Positions 41,860 through 49,398 of a stretch of 64,000 nt of DNA are shown here, in pieces. The notes beneath the pieces are model-generated. The model was not told the DNA's origin, made no database searches, and was given only the letters and a program-made list of their open reading frames with translations. The stretch comes from Ilumatobacteraceae bacterium (lineage in GTDB: Bacteria; Actinomycetota; Acidimicrobiia; Acidimicrobiales; Ilumatobacteraceae), in assembly GCA_025463305.1 (NCBI GenBank), contig JAOBWK010000029.1, positions 98,249 to 162,248 on the forward strand, read 5' to 3'. The position numbers and the translations under genes were made by a program. Positions within the stretch are counted from its first letter, which is position 1. Each line of letters opens with the position of its first letter.

Positions 41860-42393
41860 ATGTCACGTCGAGCGGCGTCCCCAGCGGCATCAGTGGTTCG
41901 GGCCCCAGTGGCCGAGAAGTTCGTGGAGCAAGGGGCCGGCATCAGTCCGGCAACCTGTTCGATCGCCGGCGCGCTCGACGCCCTGGGCGACTCGTGGTCG
42001 ATCCTCGTGCTGCGCGAGCTGTTCTACGGCGTGCGCCGGTTCAACGACATGCAGCGCGATCTCGCGATCTCGCGCAGCGTGCTCACCGCGCGGCTGGCTC
42101 GCCTGGTGGAGATCGGCGTCGTCGCGACGCGCGACTACCAGGAGCCCGGCGAGCGGGTGCGCCAGGAGTACCGGTTGACGCGCAAGGGCATCGCGCTGCT
42201 GCCGGTGATGGTGGGGCTGATGGAGTGGGGCGACGAGTACGTCGGTGTCAGCCGTCCGATGACGCTGCACGAGCGCGCCACCGGCGATCAGGTCCGCCTC
42301 GAGCTGCGCACCACGGCGGGCACCGAGGTCGGCATCCGCGACATCGAGATCCGCCACGGCCGCAAGCGGCGGAGCACGACCAGATCGGCGTGA
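41860..42393 (+). CDS. HxlR-family transcriptional regulator
   Basis: 177 residues from the ATG at 41860; an earlier ATG at 41853 is in another frame. The HxlR winged helix is plain: CSIAGALDALGDSWSILVLR with the family cysteine, ELFYGVRRFNDMQRDLAISR, and VLTARLARLVEIGVV, with the wing in RQEYRLTRKGIALLPVM. A C-terminal extension (~45 residues, Arg-rich) is unusual. It is followed 35 bases later by the cobalamin riboswitch, so it is probably a separate unit. The target may be its divergent small neighbour. Confidence 0.88.
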   Translation: MSRRAASPAASVVRAPVAEKFVEQGAGISPATCSIAGALDALGDSWSILVLRELFYGVRRFNDMQRDLAISRSVLTARLARLVEIGVVATRDYQEPGERVRQEYRLTRKGIALLPVMVGLMEWGDEYVGVSRPMTLHERATGDQVRLELRTTAGTEVGIRDIEIRHGRKRRSTTRSA

Positions 42394-42427
42394 GCAGTCG
42401 GCGTGACGGGCACGTCGCGCGACCTGC

Positions 42428-42562
42428 TACGGTCGCATCCAGCGACGTTGCTGGAAGTCGGTGCAAATCCGACACGGTCGCGCCACTGTGTACCGGGGCT
42501 GTTCGCAGGTCCGGAAGTCAGACACGGCAACGTCGTCGCACACCGAACAGGGACGCAGGATC
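42428..42562 (+). ncRNA. Cobalamin (B12) riboswitch
   Basis: The conserved core GGTGCAAATCC (42460-42470), followed by GACACGG and the B12 box GCGCCACTGTG (about 42479-42490), matches adenosyl/hydroxocobalamin aptamers. The downstream part with CCGGAAGTCAGACAC also fits the usual layout. It lies in the leader of cbtB. The ribosome binding site AGAGGAG is just after the element, so B12 would block translation. Confidence 0.9.
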
Positions 42563-42579
42563 CCAGAGGAGAAACAACG

Positions 42580-42810
42580 ATGTCGACCACCACCACCGCC
42601 ACCATGCCGGCCCGGGTCATCCCGCAGGGCAAGCCGATCACGATCTCCGTGAGCGAGATCCTCCCGTGGGCGATCTTCGTCGGCTTCCTCATGCTGTTCC
42701 TGATGTACATGGTCGGTCTCGACCAGGGCGCCACCTCCCTCTTCAAGGGGATGTTCGTGCACGAATGGGTGCACGACGCGCGGCACCTCCTCGGTTTCCC
42801 CTGTCACTGA
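42580..42810 (+). CDS. cbtB: CbtB, small subunit of predicted cobalt transporter
   Basis: 76 residues from the ATG at 42580 with AGAGGAG upstream. One membrane helix (LPWAIFVGFLMLFLMYMVGL) precedes a conserved C-terminal metal-type segment with FVHEWVHDARHLLGFPCH. This is the CbtB family, always next to CbtA and under B12 control, thought to import cobalt for cobalamin synthesis. Confidence 0.92.
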   Translation: MSTTTTATMPARVIPQGKPITISVSEILPWAIFVGFLMLFLMYMVGLDQGATSLFKGMFVHEWVHDARHLLGFPCH

Positions 42811-42840
42811 CGCCGCCGCTGAAGAACCGGCAGTCACAAC

Positions 42841-43641
42841 ATGATGAGGACCCTGTTGATCCGTGGCTTGCTCGCGGGTCTGATCGCGGGCATCTGCGGC
42901 TTCGCCATCGCCAAGACGATCGGTGAGCCCCAGGTCGACAAAGCGATCGCCTTCGAGTCGTACGTCAACGACACCGTCCTGCACGAGCCGCCCGAAGCGG
43001 ACCTCGTCAGCCGAACGCTCCAGAGCTCGGCCGGCCTCGGCACGGGCGCGCTGATCTACGGCATCGCCCTCGGTGGCATCTTCGCCATCGCCTTCGCGTT
43101 CGTCTACGGACGTGCGGGGCTGGTGTCGGCCAAACCGACGGCGGCGTTGCTCGGCTTCCTCGGCTTCGTGGGCATCTACCTCGCCCCGGTGCTGAAGTAC
43201 CCGGCCAACCCACCGTCGATCGGCAACCCCGACACCATCGGGCGAAGATCGGCGCTGTTCCTGGTGATGATCCTCTGCTCGGTCGTCTCGATGGTTGCGG
43301 CCGGCCTGTGGTGGCGGCGCCTGACCGATCGCATCAGCCGCTGGAACGCGACGCTGATCGCCGGCGCGACGTACATCGTGGCGATGATCGTCGTCTACCT
43401 CGTGCTCCCGGGCGTGAGCGAGATCCCGCAGGCCGTGATCCCCGGGGTGGTGCGCGCCTACGGCGACGGTGGCGTCACGTTCCCGCCGACGGTGCTGTGG
43501 AAGTTCCGGATGGCGTCGATCGCGATCCAGGCCGTGCTGTGGATGGGCATCGCGCTCGCCTTCGGCATCTTCGCGAGCAAGGTGCTCGAGCGCGGCACCG
43601 TCACCGACGACGAGTACGAACTGGAGCCGTCGGGCGTCTGA
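42841..43641 (+). CDS. cbtA: CbtA, integral membrane subunit of predicted cobalt transporter
   Basis: 266 residues. The family start LIRGLLAGLIAGICGFAIAK and six to seven membrane helices are present, including TALLGFLGFVGIYLAPVLKY and the Asn/Pro-rich loop YPANPPSIGNPDTIGRR typical of CbtA, with helix ATYIVAMIVVYLVLPGVSEI near the end. It is 30 bases after cbtB in one riboswitch-controlled transcript. The two-subunit system is a substitute for CbiMNQO-type uptake. Confidence 0.93.
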   Translation: MMRTLLIRGLLAGLIAGICGFAIAKTIGEPQVDKAIAFESYVNDTVLHEPPEADLVSRTLQSSAGLGTGALIYGIALGGIFAIAFAFVYGRAGLVSAKPTAALLGFLGFVGIYLAPVLKYPANPPSIGNPDTIGRRSALFLVMILCSVVSMVAAGLWWRRLTDRISRWNATLIAGATYIVAMIVVYLVLPGVSEIPQAVIPGVVRAYGDGGVTFPPTVLWKFRMASIAIQAVLWMGIALAFGIFASKVLERGTVTDDEYELEPSGV

Positions 43642-43677
43642 GCCGGCAGCAATCGAACGGGCACCTCGCCCGGTGGA

Positions 43678-44148
43678 TCAGTCGTGGATCTGTTGGGCGA
43701 GGTACTGCTGCTCGCCGACCTGGCCGATCAGCTCGAGCTGGGTCTCGATCCAGTCGAGGTGTGACTCCTCGCCCTTGAGGATCTCGTCGAGCAGCTCGCG
43801 CGTGCCGTTGTCGGCGTGGGACACACAGAGCGCGATGCCACGGTTGACGCGCTCGATCGAGTCGAGCTCACCCTCCTGGGCGAGCACCAGCTTCTCGGCC
43901 GGCGTCTCACCGACCCGCACGGTGTTGAGCCGCTGCAGGTTGGGGATGCCCTCGAGGTACAGGATCCGCTCGATCAGCTGATCGGCGTCCTTCATCTCGT
44001 CGATCGACTCGTGCTTGAAGTGCTCGCCGAGCCGCTTGAAACCCCAGTTGTCGAGCATCTTCGCGTCGACGAAGTACTGGTTGATCGCGGTGAGCTCGGC
44101 CGCGAGCACGTCGTTGAGCAACTCGATGACATCTGGGTGACCGCGCAT
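43678..44148 (-). CDS. bfr: Bacterioferritin
   Basis: 156 residues from the ATG at 44148 (MRGHPDVIELLNDVL), with AGGAGT upstream. Iron-site residues Glu18 and Glu51 are present, the haem ligand Met52 is in ESIDEMKDAD, and the late EESHLDW gives the Glu/His pair. The position that is His54 in the E. coli protein is Asp here, so one ferroxidase ligand is changed. It stores iron as a 24-subunit haem-containing shell. It follows the gene of its partner ferredoxin, the usual pairing. Confidence 0.95.
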   Translation of the reverse strand: MRGHPDVIELLNDVLAAELTAINQYFVDAKMLDNWGFKRLGEHFKHESIDEMKDADQLIERILYLEGIPNLQRLNTVRVGETPAEKLVLAQEGELDSIERVNRGIALCVSHADNGTRELLDEILKGEESHLDWIETQLELIGQVGEQQYLAQQIHD

Positions 44149-44180
44149 CGGACTCCTGTGAGGGGGACACCACCCGGGGG

Positions 44181-44375
44181 TCAGGCAGCGTATTCCGCGA
44201 CAGTCTCGCGCCGGGCCGCGGAGGCGGCAAGCATGCGCTCGAGCTCCGGCCAGCATCCGCCGCATCGCCCGCCGGCACCGCATGTGTCGGCGATGGCGCA
44301 GACGCTGGAGGCGCCGGACGCGACTGCTGCTCCGATCGTCCGATCGGTGACTGCTCGGCAGGAACAGATGATCAC
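44181..44375 (-). CDS. bfd: Bacterioferritin-associated ferredoxin
   Basis: 64 residues from the GTG at 44375 (VIICSCRAVTD), the usual family size. The [2Fe-2S] ligands are CxC near the start and CGAGGRCGGC in the middle. Bfd reduces bacterioferritin to release stored iron. The promoter lies so close (-10 ends seven bases before GTG) that the mRNA is likely leaderless. An IdeR/DtxR-like half site sits in the spacer. Confidence 0.9.
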   Translation of the reverse strand: MIICSCRAVTDRTIGAAVASGASSVCAIADTCGAGGRCGGCWPELERMLAASAARRETVAEYAA

Positions 44376-44382
44376 GACGCCG

Positions 44383-44411
44383 ATAGTAGGCCCACCTAAC
44401 ACAGAACGCAA
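44383..44411 (-). promoter_or_regulatory. bfd promoter with IdeR/DtxR-like half site
   Basis: Reverse strand: TTGCGT (44411-44406), 17-base spacer, TACTAT (44388-44383), then GTG at 44375. The spacer includes TTAGGTGGGCC (44399-44389), which matches the first half of the iron-dependent repressor consensus TTAGGTTAGGC; the second half is poor. Confidence 0.5.
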
Positions 44412-44450
44412 GCGCGGCTTGTGGGATTCTGCCCTGACTGCCTGACGCGT

Positions 44451-45020
44451 CTACCGGGCGCGCACGCCGTCGAGTGCCATGTCGAGCACGCGCACCAGCT
44501 GATCCGCCGAGACGCCATGCAGCAGGGTGATGCCGCTGACGAGCCGCAGGACGTCGTCGAAGTCGGTGTCCGGGCGCGCGGTGCCGGCGTGCTGGGCCCG
44601 CTGCAGCATCGGCTCACCGGTGGCGACGATCGCGCAGCGGCAGCTGGTGAACAGCTCGGAGCCGTAGACCAGCTCCTCGGCGAGGGCGCGCTTGGTGGCC
44701 ATGTAGGGCACGAACCGGTGCAACCACGCGACGAGTGCGTCCCACGGTGGCAGGTCGACGAAGTCCGCGGCTGAGCGGCAGAGGTCTTCGACCTCGGCGA
44801 CGTACACGCTCTCGAACAGGTCCTGGCGGGTGGGGAAGTGGCGGTACAGCGTGCCGATGCCGACCTGGGCGCGACGGGCGATGTCCTCGAGCGACGTTGC
44901 GGAGCCGTTCTCGGCGAACGCGGCCCGCGCCGCATCGAGCAGCGACTCGAAGTTGCGGCGTGCATCAGCCCGTTGAGGTTTGCGGGCCAGCACGTCGGGA
45001 AGTTTCTCCGTGCTCGTCAT
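44451..45020 (-). CDS. TetR-family transcriptional repressor
   Basis: 189 residues from the ATG at 45020 with GGAGA upstream. The TetR HTH is complete: FESLLDAARAAFAENGSATS, LEDIARRAQVGIGTLYRHFP and TRQDLFESVY. The ligand domain contains VSGITLLHGVSADQLVRVLD. It is divergent from an LLM oxidoreductase and MFS exporter, with paired palindromes in the gap, so it very likely represses both itself and that pair. The longer frame extending to 46064 is a shadow. Confidence 0.92.
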   Translation of the reverse strand: MTSTEKLPDVLARKPQRADARRNFESLLDAARAAFAENGSATSLEDIARRAQVGIGTLYRHFPTRQDLFESVYVAEVEDLCRSAADFVDLPPWDALVAWLHRFVPYMATKRALAEELVYGSELFTSCRCAIVATGEPMLQRAQHAGTARPDTDFDDVLRLVSGITLLHGVSADQLVRVLDMALDGVRAR

Positions 45021-45058
45021 GTTGTCTCCTGCGGACGGTCGGGATGCCACCGGAACGG

Positions 45059-45105
45059 TTGCAAACGGAGGGAAGCCTCCGGTAGCGTACCGGAGGGTTG
45101 CCTCC
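45059..45105 (+). promoter_or_regulatory. TetR operator pair overlapping a promoter
   Basis: Two related palindromes, CGGAGG-GAAG-CCTCCG (45066-45081) and CGGAGG-GTTG-CCTCC (45091-45105), 25 bases apart, with a third CCGGTA-GCG-TACCGG (45079-45093) between them. They overlie a forward promoter TTGCAA (45059-45064), 18 bases, TAGCGT (45083-45088) in the divergent tetR/oxidoreductase gap. Confidence 0.6.
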
Positions 45106-45194
45106 ACATCACCGCCGACGGTAGCAGCGGCGACAACCCGACCGACGTGACCCCCGCACGACGCATGACCGACTGAAACTCGAAGGGAGTTCCC

Positions 45195-46052
45195 ATGGAA
45201 CTCGGACTGCACATCGCCGATCTCACCTGGCCGGGCGGTGGTGCCGAGCTGGCCCCCAGACTCGTCCACCTCGCCCAGACCGCCGAGGACGCCGGCTTCG
45301 GCAACCTCACCGTGATGGACCACCTCTGGCAGATCGGCGTCATCGGCACGCCGGAGCAGGAGATGCTCGAGGCGTACACGACGCTCGGCTTCCTCGCTGC
45401 GCACACCAAAAAGGTCACCCTCCACACGCTCGTCACCGGCGTCGTCTACCGCGACCCGGGCCTGCTGGCCAAGATGGTCACCACGCTCGACGTGCTCTCC
45501 GGCGGCCGTGCCGCACTCGGCATCGGTGCGGCGTGGAACGACGAGGAGGCAGCCGGCCTCGGCCTGCTCTTCCCCCCGACGGCCGAGCGCTTCGAGCGGC
45601 TCGAGGAAGCGCTGCAGATCTGCCTGCAGATGTGGAGCGACGACGAGGGTCCGTTCGACGGCAAGCACTACCACCTCGGCCGCACCCTCAACTCGCCGCA
45701 GAACCTGCACCGCCCGAAGATCATGATCGGCGGCACGGGCGAGAAGAAGACGCTGCGCCTCGTCGCCAGGTACGCCGATGCCTGCAACGTGTTCGCCGCC
45801 CCCGACGTCGCCCACAAGCTGCACGTGCTGCGTGATCACTGCGAGCGCGAGGGGCGCGACTACGACACGATCGAGAAGACCGCGACCGCACCGTTCGACG
45901 TGAACGCCGACATCGGCCAGACCATCGACGGCTACCGTCAGCTGCACGATCTCGGCATCACCTCGGTGCACCTGATGGTGTCGGGTCCCAACCCGGTCGA
46001 CGGCGTCGAGATCATCGGCAGCAAGATCATCCCGGAGGTCTCGGGATGGTGA
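45195..46052 (+). CDS. LLM-class (F420-dependent type) oxidoreductase
   Basis: 285 residues with GAAGGGAG upstream. It has the bacterial luciferase-like TIM barrel: LGLHIADLTWPGGG, AEDAGFGNLTVMDHLWQIGV, VTGVVYRDPGLLAKMVTTLD, GRAALGIGAAWNDEE and FERLEEALQICLQMWSD. The PKIMIGGTGEKKTLRLVARY segment is characteristic of F420-dependent members. The substrate is unknown. Co-transcription with a drug-type exporter under a TetR repressor suggests detoxification or modification of a xenobiotic. Confidence 0.88.
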   Translation: MELGLHIADLTWPGGGAELAPRLVHLAQTAEDAGFGNLTVMDHLWQIGVIGTPEQEMLEAYTTLGFLAAHTKKVTLHTLVTGVVYRDPGLLAKMVTTLDVLSGGRAALGIGAAWNDEEAAGLGLLFPPTAERFERLEEALQICLQMWSDDEGPFDGKHYHLGRTLNSPQNLHRPKIMIGGTGEKKTLRLVARYADACNVFAAPDVAHKLHVLRDHCEREGRDYDTIEKTATAPFDVNADIGQTIDGYRQLHDLGITSVHLMVSGPNPVDGVEIIGSKIIPEVSGW

Positions 46053-47659
46053 ACGCGATGTCACGGATGTCGAAGATGTCCGGCGGGACGAACACGCCCA
46101 CGGGCCCCGGCACCGTCACGTTCCAGCGCCGCTGGTACGTCCTCGCCGTGCTGTGCCTGAGCCTGCTCATCGTCACGGTCGGCAACGCGAGCCTGAACGT
46201 GACGCTGCCGACGCTGTCGCGCGATCTCGGCGCCACCGAGACCCAGCTGCAGTGGGTGGTGGCCATCTACTCACTGGTGTTCGCGGGGCTGCTGTTCACG
46301 ACGGGCGCGATCGGCGACCGGTTCGGCCGCAAGGGTGCGCTGCAGCTCGGTCTGCTGATCGTGCTCGTCGCGGTGATCGTCGCCTCCACGTCGTCGCAGA
46401 TGTGGGAGCTGATCATGTGCCGCGCGGCGATGGGCCTCGGCGCGGCGTTGATCATGCCGTCGACGCTGTCGATCCTGATCAACGTCTTCCCGCCGCACGA
46501 GCGCACCAAGGCGATCGCGATCTGGGCCAGCGTCACCGGCGCCGGCGGCGCGGTGGGCCAGTTGATCTCGGGCGCGCTGCTCGCCCACTTCTGGTGGGGT
46601 TCGGTGTTCCTCATCAACGTGCCGCTGGTGCTGACCGCGCTCGTCGGTGGGTTCTTCCTGCTGCCGAAGAGCCGCGATCCGGAGGAGTCGCCGCTCGATC
46701 CGGGCGGCGCAGTGCTGTCGACCATCGGTGTCGTGGCGCTGGTGTTCGCCGTCATCGAGGCGCCCGAGCACGGTTGGCTCGACAGCCGCACGCTGATCGC
46801 CTTTGCCGTCTCCGCCGTCTTCCTGCTCGCTTTCGTCCTGTACGAGAAGCGGGTCGAGGATCCGATGGTCGACATGGCCTACTTCCGCAACCGTGCGTTC
46901 AGCACGGCGACGGGCAGCATGGTCCTGGTCTTCCTGGCGATGTACGGGATGTTCTTCCTCATCACCCAGTACCTCCAGCTGGTGCAGGGCTACTCCGCCT
47001 TCGGTGCGGCGTTCCGCCTCCTGCCGACGGCCCTGCTGATGATCATCGTGGCTCCACAGACACCGCGGATCAGCGCCAAGCTCGGTGCCAACCGAGCGGT
47101 GTCGCTCGGCATGTTCTTCGCGGCGGGTGGCATGTTCAGCTTCTTCTTCCTCGGCAAGACCACGTCGTGGCTGCAGATGGTCAGCGGCTTCTCGCTGTTC
47201 AGCATCGGCATCTCGATGACGATGTCGCCGATGACCGCAGCAATCATGTCGGCGGTGCCACCGCGGCGTGCCGGTGCGGGCTCGGCGATGAACGACGCCA
47301 CCCGAGAGCTCGGCGCCGCGCTCGGCGTCGCGGTGCTCGGCTCGATCACCGCCACCCACTACTCGCACGCCGTCGCGCCGGCTGTCGACGCTGCGCTCAC
47401 CGGCAGCGCCGCGAGCTCGGCCAAGACGGCGCTGGCCAACGCGCTCGAGCAGGCGAACAAGCTCCCGGCGGCGGCCGGTCAGGCGTTGACGAAGGCCGCG
47501 GACAACGCGTTCCTCGGCGGGCTGCACATCGCCGTCCTCGTCGGCGCCGCGCTGGCGCTCACGTCGTCCGTCGTCGTCCTGCGCTACCTGCCCCAGCAGC
47601 TGCGCCACCGGGTGGCGGCCCCCAGCTCGGTCACCGAGGAGCTCGAGCCGGCGATCTGA
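46046..47659 (+). CDS. MFS exporter, DHA2 (14-helix) type
   Basis: 537 residues. The ATG overlaps the preceding stop region and has GGAGG upstream. Motif A GDRFGRKGAL, the DHA2 motif around CRAAMGLGAALIMPSTLSIL, and the export-specific GAGGAVGQLISGALL are present. An extra central helix pair and a late Ala-rich external loop (about residues 445-485) give the 14-helix form. It pumps drugs or metabolites out with proton antiport. It is the second gene of the TetR-controlled pair. Confidence 0.9.
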   Translation: MVNAMSRMSKMSGGTNTPTGPGTVTFQRRWYVLAVLCLSLLIVTVGNASLNVTLPTLSRDLGATETQLQWVVAIYSLVFAGLLFTTGAIGDRFGRKGALQLGLLIVLVAVIVASTSSQMWELIMCRAAMGLGAALIMPSTLSILINVFPPHERTKAIAIWASVTGAGGAVGQLISGALLAHFWWGSVFLINVPLVLTALVGGFFLLPKSRDPEESPLDPGGAVLSTIGVVALVFAVIEAPEHGWLDSRTLIAFAVSAVFLLAFVLYEKRVEDPMVDMAYFRNRAFSTATGSMVLVFLAMYGMFFLITQYLQLVQGYSAFGAAFRLLPTALLMIIVAPQTPRISAKLGANRAVSLGMFFAAGGMFSFFFLGKTTSWLQMVSGFSLFSIGISMTMSPMTAAIMSAVPPRRAGAGSAMNDATRELGAALGVAVLGSITATHYSHAVAPAVDAALTGSAASSAKTALANALEQANKLPAAAGQALTKAADNAFLGGLHIAVLVGAALALTSSVVVLRYLPQQLRHRVAAPSSVTEELEPAI

Positions 47660-47691
47660 CCCGGTCGATCTGATCCGGTCGCGGTGAACGG

Positions 47692-47946
47692 TCAGGTGGT
47701 CCCGCGCTCGAACGTGCGGAGCGGGATCACCATCGCCTCGATCGCACAGCGGTGCTCCGCGTCCACCAGTTGGGCGCGGAGCTCCTCCGCGACGGTGGCC
47801 GCGGCGAGCGCGTCGTCGAACGGTCCGTAGGCGCTCAACTCGGCGACGTACGGATCGCAGACCAGCACGATGTGCGGCTCGCCGATGGACGCGACGTCGT
47901 CGGCGACGAACGCCGCGAGGAGTCGCTCGAGCGATCGATCAGCCAC
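47692..47946 (-). CDS. Small hypothetical protein
   Basis: 84 residues from the GTG at 47946 (MADRSLERLLAAFVADDVAS). It has one plausible alpha/beta domain: HIVLVCDPYVAELSAYGPFD, DALAAATVAEELRAQLVDAE and AIEAMVIPLRT. Codon use is normal for the region, and it fits exactly between convergent and divergent neighbours. Cytoplasmic, function unknown. Confidence 0.55.
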   Translation of the reverse strand: MADRSLERLLAAFVADDVASIGEPHIVLVCDPYVAELSAYGPFDDALAAATVAEELRAQLVDAEHRCAIEAMVIPLRTFERGTT

Positions 47947-48050
47947 CTCGGTTCACGTCCGCGCGTTGCGCCACACCGAACACCTGCCGGCTGGGCTCGG
48001 ATCGTGACATCGAGCGGCCATCGACGATTGTTGGACGGTTCCTGTCACGA

Positions 48051-48069
48051 ACTGCCGACACGCGGCAGT
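48051..48069 (+). promoter_or_regulatory. Palindrome before the second ECF cassette
   Basis: Perfect ACTGCCG-ACACG-CGGCAGT ending ten bases before the ATG at 48080. It is either an operator or a leader hairpin controlling the sigma gene. The first cassette lacks an equivalent. Confidence 0.4.
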
Positions 48070-48079
48070 CCTTGGCGGA

Positions 48080-48610
48080 ATGACGGTGGACCCCCCGATG
48101 GCACTTGCCGACAACCAGCGCATCCGGCTCTTCGTCGCGTCCCACGACGAGTTCGTCCGCGCGGTCGTGGCCAGGCGCATCGACGCCAGCGAGGTGGACG
48201 ATGTGGTCCAGGCCGTCTTCATCGCCGCATGGCGCAAGTTCGCCCACCTCTCGTCGCTGCCGACGCCATCGGCCCAACGAGTGTGGCTCTACCGGGCCGC
48301 GCAGAACGAGCTGCTGACCCGCTACCGATCGAACGGTCGCCGCGCCCGGCTCCTGTCGCGCGTGCAACGTCAGCACGATCTCACACTCGACCCCGGTCAC
48401 GTCCACGACGGTCCGGCCGACCTGCTCGAGCGCAGCCTGGCTCGGCTGTCGTCGGCCCAACAGCAGATCATCAAGGCGGTCTACTGGGACGGCCTGACGT
48501 CGGCCGAGCTCGGCCTGCTGCAGCGCTGCTCGGCCACGGCGGCACGCAAGCAGCTGTCGCGGGCGCTCGAACAACTTCGCCACTGCTACGCCGAGGAGGT
48601 GGGCGGATGA
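48080..48610 (+). CDS. ECF-type RNA polymerase sigma factor (cassette 2)
   Basis: 176 residues with GGCGGA upstream. Region 2: LFVASHDEFVRAVVARRIDA, EVDDVVQAVFIAAWRKF and RVWLYRAAQNELLTRYR. Region 4: LARLSSAQQQIIKAVYWDGL, TSAELGLLQRCSATAARKQL. It is a typical ECF factor, better conserved than that of cassette 1. Its stop overlaps the membrane-protein start (ATGA), the same coupling as at 1398. Confidence 0.88.
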   Translation: MTVDPPMALADNQRIRLFVASHDEFVRAVVARRIDASEVDDVVQAVFIAAWRKFAHLSSLPTPSAQRVWLYRAAQNELLTRYRSNGRRARLLSRVQRQHDLTLDPGHVHDGPADLLERSLARLSSAQQQIIKAVYWDGLTSAELGLLQRCSATAARKQLSRALEQLRHCYAEEVGG

Positions 48611-49398
48611 GTCGGAAGCGAACCCCGATCACGTTGCCCAGCGAGGACCAGGTCGTCGCGCTCCTGCGCGCGGCGAACCCGGTTCCCGAGTCCGGGCTGA
48701 TGCCACCGTCCGGCCGCACCCTCGACGCGCGCGTCGCGGCCATCGCCGCGGCCGTGGAGGCGGACCCGCGCCGCCCGCAACGGCGACGGTGGTGGACGGG
48801 CATCGGTGCCGGGGTCGCAGTGCTCGCGGCCGGCACCGCCGTGACGTGGGCGGTCACTCGCACCGACAAGGCGCCCAACCCGGTGGCGGTCGCGTGCTAC
48901 CGGACCGCATCGCTGGAGTCGGACATCGTCGGCCTCCAGGCGAACGGGGTCTCACCCGTCGAGCAGTGCCGCGCCCAGTGGACCGACGGCGAGCTCGGTC
49001 ACGGCGAGGCACCGAACCTGGTGGCCTGTGTCAGCCCGGCTGGTGCCTCGGCGGTGTTCCCGTCGGACGACCCTGATGTGTGCGGTTCGCTCGGGTTGGC
49101 GGCACTCGACCCGAACGTCTCGACCGACCAGCAGGCACTCATCGCGCTCGCCAACGGACTGTCGGACGGCGCCGCAGGGAAGGGATGCATCGACGAGGCG
49201 ACACTGCGCGCGATCGTCACCGACGCGATCGCACACGCGGGCGCCTCCGGCATCACCGTGAAGGTGGACTCCAGCACGTACGTCGCCGCCGACCGGCACT
49301 GCGCCGTGCCCGGGTTCGACGTCGCGACGAGGACGGTCACGATCGACTTCATCCCCGACATCTTCACCGACCCGTCGACGCCGGCAACGGGTGGCTGA
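48607..49398 (+). CDS. Single-pass membrane protein coupled to the sigma factor (cassette 2)
   Basis: 263 residues. A ~62-residue cytoplasmic part ends in RRPQRRRWW, then a helix (GIGAGVAVLAAGTAVTWAV), then an external domain with conserved cysteines: VACYRTASLESDIVGL, VACVSPAGASAVFPSDD, VCGSLGLAALD, KGCIDEATLRAI and HCAVPGFDVATRTVTIDF, ending IPDIF. Block by block it matches 1398-2135. It is an anti-sigma or sensor candidate by position only. Its stop overlaps the start of the secreted protein by one base. Confidence 0.75.
   Translation: MSRKRTPITLPSEDQVVALLRAANPVPESGLMPPSGRTLDARVAAIAAAVEADPRRPQRRRWWTGIGAGVAVLAAGTAVTWAVTRTDKAPNPVAVACYRTASLESDIVGLQANGVSPVEQCRAQWTDGELGHGEAPNLVACVSPAGASAVFPSDDPDVCGSLGLAALDPNVSTDQQALIALANGLSDGAAGKGCIDEATLRAIVTDAIAHAGASGITVKVDSSTYVAADRHCAVPGFDVATRTVTIDFIPDIFTDPSTPATGG

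Noticed and set aside
44451..46064. 537-codon reverse ORF spanning tetR and the LLM oxidoreductase
   Set aside because: Only the 189-codon tetR part is real; the rest is the antisense shadow of the oxidoreductase gene.
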